Assembly (NCBI RefSeq): GCF_000328475.2
Contig: NC_026483.1
Span: 930,001-994,000, forward strand
Direction of reading: 5' to 3'
DNA from: Mycosarcoma maydis
Lineage: Eukaryota > Basidiomycota > Ustilaginomycetes > Ustilaginales
Length of the DNA stretch: 64,000 bases
Positions 1 through 8,517 of the stretch are shown one piece after another. The notes under the pieces are model-generated. The model saw only the letters and a program-made list of their open reading frames with translations, did no database searches and was not told where the DNA came from. Made by a program: the position numbers and the translations under genes. Positions within the stretch are counted from its first letter, which is position 1, and each line of letters opens with the position of its first letter.

Positions 1-302
1 CACATTCACGGTTTGTTGTTTGAGGAGTGTTGTGCGCACGGACGTGCGAGGTTGGAGCGCGGTGCCCCGTCATGAGTCTGCCTTCCGCATGAGTTGCGGC
101 GCTCGATGCCCGAGAATGAACGCGTGATGTCGTGCGATGCATCCGTGCGAGCGTACAGCACGAACTCGCGACTACATTTCCGCCACTTCGTCCAAGCACG
201 GACCTGTCGTAGGCTATTCCTCTTTCCTTTCGACCTCGCACACGTCAATCACAGAATCACGAATCGCTCGTCTACGAACGACGAAGCTGGACACGTCGAA
301 AG
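1..302. other. 5' flank of the alcohol dehydrogenase gene, no gene seen
   Basis: No convincing coding frame on either strand. The stretch holds copies of the interspersed AATCACGAAT-type motif near 254-272. It presumably contains the promoter of the dehydrogenase that starts at 303, but I see no clear TATA box. Confidence 0.5.
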
Positions 303-1599
303 ATGGTGCAAGATCCGCGCGAGACGCAGCTCGAGGTGACGCCAACCAACCGCGTAGCCATTTTTTATGAAAACGGTGGGCCGGACAAGATCTCGATCAA
401 GCAGCTGGACAACATCAAGCCATCCGAGCTGAACGCTGGAGAAGTGCTTGTTCGGGTGAGTCAAAGGCTGCTGAGAGGCGCTCGTTTCGGCTGTGGAGCT
501 GGAATCACGAATCATGAATACTGACTCGGTTTCTTTGGCGTGCACGTTTACTTTTTGGGGCGGCTGCAGGTGCTGTTCACGGGCGTCTGCCACTCGGACC
601 TGCACGCCTTGCAAGGCGACTGGCCTTTCCCACCCAAGCTTCCGCTGATTGGCGGTCATGAGGGAGCCGGAGTTGTTGTTGCTCTAGGAGCTGGATCGCA
701 GGAATACGTGCAGATCGGCGACCGCGTTGGGATCAAGTGGATCGCCGATGCATGCCTCAACTGCGAATACTGTCGCTTATCGCACGAGATCAACTGTGCA
801 CAGTACAAGTCAAGTGGATGTGAGTGTGGATCGGCGTTGAAGCTCGTCGGTTTCGAGCGAGACAAAGTGAATGACCGAGTGCTGATGATTCTAAGCTTGG
901 ATTCGCCCGACAGATGCGGTGGACGGTACGTTCCAGCAGTACGTTCGACACACGGCTCGATACCTAACCAAGATTCCGGACGCGCTGGACCTCGCACAGG
1001 CGGCGTCGATCCTGTGTGCTGGAGTGACGATCTACCGTGCGCTCAAGGAGGCGCACCTTGAAGCGGGCAACTGGGTCGTGATTCCCGGATCGGGTGGAGG
1101 GTTAGGCCACTTGGGCGTGCAGTATGCGCTCAATGCCGGACTGCGCGTGATTGGGATTGATACGGGGAGTGACAAGCAGCACATGTCGCTCTCGCTCGGA
1201 TGCGAAGTGTTTGTCGATTTCAAAACCTCGGACGTGGCCACGGCGATCAAAGCGGCCACGGGAGGAATTGGTGCGCACGCAGCTGTGGTGGCAGCAGCTA
1301 GCTCAGCTGCTTACGAGCTTGCCTTGGACTACATCCGCCCCAGGGGCACACTAGTGATTGTCGGAATGCCCAACTCGATCTTGCCTCTCTCGATCTTCAA
1401 GACAGTGCTAATGACGCACAAAATCGTCGGCTCCGCCGTAGGCAACCGGCAAGACGCCGTCGAGGCGCTCGACATCGCTTCCAGAGGAAAGGTCAAGGTG
1501 CACTTTACCATGAAGGGCCTCACCGATCTACCGCATGTCTTCCAGGACATGATCCACGGTCGCATTGCTGGAAGAATCGTCTTGGACGTCGACAAGTGA
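303..1599 (+). CDS. Zinc-dependent alcohol dehydrogenase (yeast ADH1 type), three exons
   Basis: Predicted exons 303-455, 570-819 and 914-1599 give a 362-residue protein. It should interconvert primary alcohols and aldehydes with NAD(H), probably in the cytosol. Introns are 114 and 94 nt with GTGAGT donors; the second splits a Tyr codon and restores the family frame (KSSG-YAVDGTFQQY). Catalytic zinc ligands are C58 (VCHSD), H81 with E82 (GGHEGAG) and C169. Structural zinc ligands C113, C116, C119 and C127 show C-x2-C-x2-C-x7-C spacing. A GSGGGLGHLG nucleotide motif lies near residue 195. Length fits the tetrameric yeast-type enzymes (about 350 residues). The start is the first ATG of the frame. 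Which fungal paralogue it is, fermentative or oxidative, cannot be told from sequence alone. It converges on the permease gene downstream. Confidence 0.93.
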
Positions 1600-1970
1600 T
1601 CGCCAGACTTGGCACGATCACCAATCACGAATGCTTACAAAGCAGCAAACTCGTGACTCATCTCAACATTCATGATTTTTCGTAAGACGCCGAGTCGTGA
1701 GTGCTTAACTCAGAGCTTGAGCCATGACTCGTTGATCAACCTCTCGTGACTCACGACTTGGTTTCCGTCCGTGAGTCGACGTGGCTCTCGTCAACGCCAT
1801 CCACGATTCATGGGTCAACAGACTGACGACTGGCAAGCACATGGATCAAATGTAATAACCAAGTTGACGTTAGCGAAAGGTTCAAGACACGAGGCGAATA
1901 AGTGATCCGAGAATATACATCCTGCGTACAAGATAAACCGTGAATGTTGGCTCTGAGCGTGAGAAGTTGC
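1600..1970. other. Intergenic region between convergent genes
   Basis: Holds the 3' ends of the dehydrogenase (+) and permease (-) genes. It contains several degenerate copies of the CACGA(A/T)T interspersed motif (about 1618-1635 and 1795-1810) and CGTGACTC variants. No coding potential seen. Confidence 0.5.
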
Positions 1971-3629
1971 TCACCCGATTCGGCTCAAATGCGCCCTCTC
2001 GAGCAATTGTCTAAAGTCCCTAGGTCCCGTGTAGGTCTTGCGTGCAAGCGCGAACCAGTTGATCGTGGCCAAAAGCGACGTGGTTGCTACGACGACCACC
2101 GAGTAGTTCATCAGCGAACCCGAGGTGACCGGAATGTACGATGGAAGCAAAAACAGTACAGTGGTGACGCCAATGTAGCAGAGCGCCGCCGCATTGACAC
2201 AAGGTCCCAGTAATGGGCCCATGGTGTACTTGATGTCGGTGGGAATGGGGATCTCGTCGTCGTCGTTGTCGTCATTCTGATTCGGGCTGGTGCCAGAGGT
2301 GGATGAATCAAAGATGCGTTTTCTGCCGCCAAACAGCATGCCAGCTATGGGCACCACGTAAGAAAGCTGCAACAGCACAACGGATGCACTGACAATTGCC
2401 TGCACCGCAATCATAGAGCCAAAGAGGATCAGACCAAAGACGGTGTACCAGAAGCAGCAGAACAGCACAGCGTAGACGGGCACCTCGTGCTTGGGCGAAA
2501 CGTGGGCGAGCTTGCTCCTGAACGGCAGACAACCGTCATTGGCGTAGGCCTGAACCATTCGACTCGAGGTGATCATGAGCGCAGGACCGGCAAAGGCGAT
2601 GGTGCCAAACAGGATGAGGTTCAGGCAGAGAGTAGCGGCTTTGCTGTTGGTGGCTTGAAGGAAAGCCTGTACGATTCCTGCAGCGCCTGCGCTGATGACG
2701 CTCTGCATGTCGTTGATACCAGCGAGCACAGCGATGAGCACCAAAAACGCCGAGATACCTCCGATGAGACACGCCAAGATCATGGCTTTGGGAGCATTGA
2801 TGTGAGGACGATCGATCTCGTCGATGACATGCGAAGCACCATCCACGCCTACGAGCGAGTATTGCGCCGTGATCAGCCCGATCATCCAAGCGACGCCGTC
2901 GGGCCATCCGGTCAAGTTGACAAAGTCAGTAAAGATAAAGCTGGCGCTGGAACGATGACCTTGTGCCGAGGGAACGGCAAGACAGACGACAAAGACGACA
3001 ACGGCGCCAATCACTGACCAGAGAAGCGCGGCTTGGTTCATCTTGTTGAGGATGCGGACGCCCCAGATGTTGACGATGCCGCAGTATGTGGTGAGGCCCA
3101 TGTAGATGCAAAAGATCTTCCAAGCGCTTGGAACAAAGTCGGGCCTGTACACGCTGATGATGCCCATGATGGTGGAGCCGGCGTAGAGCGGAGCGCTCGA
3201 GGCGAGAGCGATCCAACCGGTGGTACCAAGCCAACCGGCAAAGTAGGCTACCGCGGCACGATAAGGTTTGGGAGCCATGGCGTAGGACCAGTGGTACTGA
3301 CCACCGATGGAAGGAAAGATATGGCAGAGCTCGGCGAGCGAGAGAGCGATGGTGGAAGCGCAGATGGTTCCAACGAGGAGACCCCAAACGACGCCGACCG
3401 GACCGCCTGCGCCGAGGGCGAGGTTGATGGAAGCGCACGCCGCAGTCCACGAGTTGAGGATGGCAAACGAAAGGCCGACGAGAGCCAAGGTGCTGAAATG
3501 TTTGCGTGGTACAAGCGTGAGCGATGCGTCAGCAGAGCCATGATGGAGCGATTCGGGACGATGATAGTCTGTCACGCCGGTGTTGGACTTTGCCGAATCA
3601 TCGTATGCCTCGCTTTGCTTTTGTTCCAT
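1971..3629 (-). CDS. APC-superfamily amino acid/choline (GABA-permease-like) transporter
   Basis: Intronless 552-residue polytopic membrane protein. A hydrophilic N-terminus of about 45 residues precedes roughly 12 hydrophobic segments. The first core helix region carries the family-like SFAILNSWTAA and GAGGPVGVVWG stretches, followed by LAELCHIFPSIGGQYHWSY. These resemble the fungal amino acid/choline transporter subfamily of APC carriers (Hnm1, Uga4 and relatives). An acidic cytoplasmic loop with an NDDNDDDE run sits near residue 460. Predicted role is proton-coupled uptake of choline, GABA or another amine or amino acid at the plasma membrane; the substrate cannot be assigned from sequence. 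The start is an ATG at 3629 and no competing ATG fits better. Codon use resembles the neighbours. Confidence 0.87.
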   Translation of the reverse strand: MEQKQSEAYDDSAKSNTGVTDYHRPESLHHGSADASLTLVPRKHFSTLALVGLSFAILNSWTAACASINLALGAGGPVGVVWGLLVGTICASTIALSLAELCHIFPSIGGQYHWSYAMAPKPYRAAVAYFAGWLGTTGWIALASSAPLYAGSTIMGIISVYRPDFVPSAWKIFCIYMGLTTYCGIVNIWGVRILNKMNQAALLWSVIGAVVVFVVCLAVPSAQGHRSSASFIFTDFVNLTGWPDGVAWMIGLITAQYSLVGVDGASHVIDEIDRPHINAPKAMILACLIGGISAFLVLIAVLAGINDMQSVISAGAAGIVQAFLQATNSKAATLCLNLILFGTIAFAGPALMITSSRMVQAYANDGCLPFRSKLAHVSPKHEVPVYAVLFCCFWYTVFGLILFGSMIAVQAIVSASVVLLQLSYVVPIAGMLFGGRKRIFDSSTSGTSPNQNDDNDDDEIPIPTDIKYTMGPLLGPCVNAAALCYIGVTTVLFLLPSYIPVTSGSLMNYSVVVVATTSLLATINWFALARKTYTGPRDFRQLLERAHLSRIG

Positions 3630-6078
3630 ACTTGGAAGACGAAGACGGCGGGGAGAGTGCGCGAGACAGTTTCGGTGATGACGAACAAGGTGGACGCGCT
3701 CGAGCAGAATTGTATCTGTAGATGCGGGTGAGCAAAGTCAACGTGGACGACGTGCGACACGTGCGGCACGTGCTCAACGGAGCGAGATGAAGCGATAACC
3801 AAGAGCAAGAGCAAGGGCAAGAAAAGGGAGTGGCGAAGAACGCTAGCCGATCGAATCAAGCACAGAACTCGAGAGGCGTGGGGGTGGGGAGGTTTGGGAG
3901 ATGAAGCAGACCTAGGCGAGGTCGAGGAGTGGCCGAATTATATGGGATGAGGAGGCTCGAGAAAGACATGCAAGCGGTTGCTTCTGTGCATCAGGCACGG
4001 CGCTGTTGGAGCGAGACAGACGTTGGTTGTGGGGAAGCAAGCTTTCAACGATTCACGATTCGTGATTGGCTCGTGACTGAACGGCAACAGTGACGAGCGA
4101 CAGAGTGTTTGAGTTTGGCAGCATACTTGGGGTTATAACTTGATAGTCGTTAGTGTCGGCCAGGGTTGCCATGTGGTAAAGGACAAGCGCACTTTACGAT
4201 TGCTTAACGAGCGTGGCACATGAGCTGAGCCGAGGTGACTGATAGACGAGCCAAACAGTGCAGCGCGCTACGCCGTGAGCGGTTGTCTGTCAACACTTGT
4301 CACTCTGATTGCACACTCGTCACTCAACACTCCGACTGGACGGCGGCAAGGGCGATTAGCGAGACTCACGACTCTGTTGACTGATACGCAGACAAACGGA
4401 AAATACTGTAGCCCCAATTCTACAGATACAGCCAATCAATCTGAATCGAGAATCATTCGGGACTACAAAAGACAGGCAGACAGGCACCCATAACCGCTGT
4501 GAGCGTTTGTTTGTAAGATAACACGACCTGAGCTCTGTGACTCTGTGACTCACGACTGGATCCCAGAGCGCTATTCTGTGATTCTGTGATTCTGTGATTC
4601 GTGATTCGTGATTCGTGATTCGTGATTCGTGATTCGTGATTTGTGCAGCCGACTCGTGACTGACTCGTGACTGTCCACCGCGCCACTGCACCAAAGACCC
4701 AAATTGGTGCGTGCAAAAGAGACTGACAAAGTGCTGTCTGAATTCACAATTCAAGATTCACATTCACGATTCACGATTCGGACAACGAGCGATACAGTCG
4801 CAGTCTACAGCCCCAAGAATAGCCGCGCTTGGCGCATGCATGTACCGCCTGCGCGCACACCGATAACACATCCAACTCACCCACGACTTGGTCCAAATTT
4901 GACGCTGCGCTGGGTGCTCTAGCCGCGATATGCCGTGCAACGCGCCAGACGCTTCTCTATTCATCTCCACGCTTGGGCTATCGGTCGCGACTATCTGCAC
5001 CACAACTCGTAAGTCTCGGCAAAAGCCGCTACGCCGATATGGTCAGCTGATAACACGCATCGCACCACCGTCATCCCTATTAACATCAACATCCTTGTCC
5101 GCCTGTGCAGGACGGATATCTCGGCAAGCTCGTCTGGCTGCCACTCGTGCCCCCTATGGTTGAATCGTCAGTCACCAATATGCACACTCGTGAATACGAA
5201 TCACGACACAGTCAAAGTGCAAGGCAGATGAGGATGAGATTAGCTGGCAGTAAGAGATTAGTAAACAACATGTCGGAGTTGTACAGATGCGAGTGTGCGA
5301 AGAGTTGCAAGGTTGCGAACGACAAAGAGGGGAATATCAGAATGCAGTGTTGAAAGCCATGACTGATGCGAGAGAAGAGAGACGGAAGCGAGACGGATTA
5401 CTGGGACCATCACCGCGACAGTCGACCTGAACGCTGTGATGGACCAAGAAACGTAAAAAAAAAAAGGTTGGTGGTAAACAAGTCCGGGAAAGGCCAGCTG
5501 GGAAAGAGTGAAAACAAAAAGAAAACAAAATGGCCAGTCCCAAATGGCCGCATTCGTGATTGACACGAGGTGTACAGCCATCATGGAAAAAAGAGGTGGG
5601 CGGTGATGAAGAGCAAAGGGTACAAAAGGGGATGGCATAAGGAAACGAAAAAGGATTTTTTAAAAAAGAGGGGGATAGCCAAGGGTATGTGTGGAAACAG
5701 GGCGAACCGGGATGAAAAGAGCATCGCATGGGTATTGCAAGAACAGAGGTCCGACCCCCTCTGTTACTCCATCTCCCATCCCGGTTCAGGTATAAGACGT
5801 TCGCCTAGAGTGGATGATGACGTTGATGTCAACGTCTGTGTTGATCATGGTGAAGAGGATAGCGTTGAGCGTGAGCACTCGCAAGAGAGATTTCGTTGCT
5901 GTGCCCGGCAGCGTGATTGTTTAAAGTCGCGCGAGGCACAGCAGCGACGACGGCCAGCCATCGAAGAGTTGACGAGCTTGGGAAAGGGAAAACGGCCAAA
6001 GAACAAGGAAACACGAACTGAGATCTGGAGCATTTTGGAGCATTTGCACTTCCAAATCGAGCGGCTCTCTGGCTCTCT
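3630..6078. other. 2.4-kb intergenic region rich in CACGATT motifs
   Basis: Lies between the divergent permease promoter and the 3' end of the cystathionine beta-synthase gene. It has many interspersed motif copies (4050-4075, 4738-4785, 5552-5562) and a tandem array at 4573-4642. A TATA-like TATAATT (minus strand) lies near 3937-3943. A possible intron-like GTAAGT..CAG pair at 5009-5110 is discussed under findings. The open frames here, including one of 171 codons at 5570-6085, have no recognisable family features and I do not call them genes. Confidence 0.5.
4573..4642. repeat. Tandem array of GATTCTGT then GATTCGT units
   Basis: About three 8-bp units (GATTCTGT) run directly into about seven 7-bp units (GATTCGT), ending in GATTTGT. 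The array is built from the same core as the motif scattered through other intergenic regions of this window. Confidence 0.9.
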
Positions 6079-7293
6079 CTACTGAAAGTGGTCAAAGTCA
6101 ATCTCGTCCTGGCGACGTTCAGCCTTGGCCTCCGAAACCAGCCAAGGCTTGGTGATGTAGTTTCGGATGCTGTCAGGCAAAACGACGACGGCGTTGAGAC
6201 CAGCCTTGGAGCCAAACTTGTCCCAACCGGCACCACCGGGCTTGAGCCAGTTGATCGCCGCATTGACCGCGGCACCCGAGGAGCCTCCGGCGAGAATGCC
6301 TTCGTCCTTGATCAGACGACGCGCGTAGACAAAGCTCTGCTCGTCCTCGGTCTTGTACCACTCGTCAATCACCTTCTTGTTGAGCGTGTTGGGATCAAAA
6401 TCGTAGCCGATGCCCTCGACCTTGTACGAGCCATCGCTGCCCTCGGGAAGCGCGTTGAGCGAGACAGGCAGAGCCAGATCCGAGCCGATCGGGTCCACAC
6501 CGAGCACAAAGCAGTCTGGGTTGTGGTCAGCTCGCTTGAGACGCGAAGCAATACCGCTAATGGTGCCACCGGTGCCTACACCGGCCACAAAGACATCCAC
6601 CTTGTTCGAAAAAGTCTGGGTGGAGCCGTTGAGCTCGTCGGCGCCGCGGTTGGAATCAGGAGTGAGAGGGCGCGCGTTGGCCGAATCGAGCGGCTCCTTG
6701 TCATTGGTGAGCGAGAGAGAGTCCATGCCGTGCAGGAGTGAAGTAGAGGAGGGAGGAGCAGGGCCGGCCTTGATGGCTTGAATGATCTCCTCGGCAGTGG
6801 CCCAATGAGCGGTGGGGTTGTTGGGGTTGTTGTACTGGTCCAAGATGACGGCATTGGGCATCGACTTGGCGAGACGACGAGCGACCATGATGTTGGAACG
6901 AGGATCATCATGAGCAGCTTCGGTGGGAGTGCGGATCACTTCGGCGCCCAGCGCACGAAGCGTGTTAACCTTTTCGGCCGACATCTTTTCGGGGAGAACA
7001 ATGATGCAGCGGTAGCCTCGAATGGCACAGGCGAGGGCCAGACCGATGCCCGTGTTGCCGCTGGTGGGTTCGATGACGACCGACTTGCCCGGGATAAGGG
7101 TGCCGTCCTGTTCGGCCTGGAGAAGCATGCGACGAGCGATGCGGTCCTTGACGCTACCGCCCGCATTGAAGAACTCGCACTTGACCATGACGTTGCACTT
7201 GATGCCCTCTGACTGTGGGATCCGGTTCAGTTGAATGAGCGGCGTCTCACCCACAGCGGAGAGGGCGTCTGGCAATATGGCTTGAGGTCTCAT
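6079..7293 (-). CDS. CYS4: Cystathionine beta-synthase catalytic core, no regulatory CBS-domain pair
   Basis: A 404-residue PLP enzyme of fold type II, predicted to condense homocysteine with serine to cystathionine in transsulfuration. The PLP lysine is K49 in GGSVKDR. The phosphate/substrate loop SGNTGIG lies near residue 80, GTGGTISG near 240 and GGSSGAA near 338. YKVEGIGYDF and the EGILAGGSSG region match cystathionine beta-synthases better than bacterial cysteine synthases. No heme-binding N-terminus is present, as is usual in fungi. Residues about 190-230 form a Ser/Pro-rich insertion. The protein stops after PDSIRNYITK plus about 25 residues, so the C-terminal Bateman module of yeast Cys4 (507 residues) is missing. 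I found no continuation of the frame downstream. Cysteine synthase-like activity is the main alternative. Start is an ATG with the expected short N-terminus. Confidence 0.88.
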   Translation of the reverse strand: MRPQAILPDALSAVGETPLIQLNRIPQSEGIKCNVMVKCEFFNAGGSVKDRIARRMLLQAEQDGTLIPGKSVVIEPTSGNTGIGLALACAIRGYRCIIVLPEKMSAEKVNTLRALGAEVIRTPTEAAHDDPRSNIMVARRLAKSMPNAVILDQYNNPNNPTAHWATAEEIIQAIKAGPAPPSSTSLLHGMDSLSLTNDKEPLDSANARPLTPDSNRGADELNGSTQTFSNKVDVFVAGVGTGGTISGIASRLKRADHNPDCFVLGVDPIGSDLALPVSLNALPEGSDGSYKVEGIGYDFDPNTLNKKVIDEWYKTEDEQSFVYARRLIKDEGILAGGSSGAAVNAAINWLKPGGAGWDKFGSKAGLNAVVVLPDSIRNYITKPWLVSEAKAERRQDEIDFDHFQ

Positions 7294-8517
7294 GGTGGTC
7301 CAAAATAGATGCAGATAGAGAGGGAGAGACTGAGATCAAGATGTGGAGGGAAGAGACGTTGAAAGGGGAGAAGAGAGCCTGACTTTCGATCTGTTGGAGA
7401 TACGAAAGAATCAGGACAAGCGGTGATTTGCGCCTAGAGAAAACGCAAACACGAAAGCTAGTCGATATGGAGAATCGAAGTGGATGGTGGAAGGGAAGCA
7501 GGGAGCGAGGTGTGGTTGGTATTCACAATTGACTGGCACGTTGCGCTAAGCTGCTGGCTCTCTGTCTGCTGTGGCGCTGACAATGCCGCAGAAAAAGAAC
7601 AAAAAATTGAAATGAAATGAAATGAAATGACAGAAAAGGGTCATCACGCTCGGTGTGAGTCTTGAGTGTCTGAAGAACAAACCGATCCCGCCACACACGC
7701 CAGAAATGATGTGCCGTGGCTCAAATTGTTTCTCTTTGTTTCGTGTTTTTGTGTTTGTACTCTTGACTGCTGCTGCTGCGTCACGAGTTCAGCATGTCGG
7801 TCGGATCAGCGCTTTCCGATTTGTGCCCATCCACCCCGATCGAAGAGTTAGCACTCCACTCACGGTTCCCGATGAGACTCACGAATCACGCCCGATGGGT
7901 CAGCCTCTGGGTCAGCCTCTGGGTTAGGGTTCGAAAAACAAGAGACCAAAATTCGTGTTTCGTCAGTCTGCAGTCGGGCGTTGGTTGGTCGATTTGCTGT
8001 CGTTTTGTCGCCAAATTCGGTCACAACGGCTTAGATGGGCATTGTAACTGAGACTCGTGACTCACTGAGACTCAAAACTGTTTGCTTGGTCGACGAGTCT
8101 CATTCGTGATTCACGACTTCGTAATTCTGACCGAGCTCAGCTTCGGAAAATATTGTCGCTAAGTTGGGTCCATGGCGTGCTCCTGGTCGACGCACTCGAT
8201 CGTCTGCAGGGTGACTGCGGCATCAACTCGAGTTTGCCTTTCTGTTTGTAAGGGCCAAGAATCACACATGCAGATAAGTTGGGTGCTAAATCAGACATCA
8301 GATCACCGGGAGACTGCCAAAGCGAAGAAACAATCGTGAATCACGAATCATCGACAATGTCACCACGTAGCCGTCGCTGCAGCACTTGATGTTACGATAT
8401 CAGCACGTTCTGGCGAAGCTTTCATCACAGTCTGTGGTGTGTGTGCGTCGACATGATGCTTTTTATCTATTGTCTATGATGTATTGTCCTCTATGCGCGT
8501 GGCTAGCGTGAAGCCCT
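7294..8517. other. Intergenic region upstream of the cystathionine beta-synthase gene
   Basis: Contains a short AATGA pentamer run (about 7606-7630), a duplicated GGGTCAGCCTCT stretch near 7895-7920, and CACGATT-type motif copies near 8104-8120 and 8336-8352. No coding region I can support. Confidence 0.5.
7606..7630. repeat. AATGA pentanucleotide microsatellite
   Basis: About four to five consecutive AATGA units preceded by an A-rich stretch. It lies about 320 bp upstream of the cystathionine beta-synthase start. Confidence 0.8.

Noticed and set aside
5570..6085. 171-codon plus-strand frame next to the cystathionine beta-synthase gene
   Set aside because: Lys/Arg/Gly-rich, no family features, and it overlaps the end of the real gene on the other strand.
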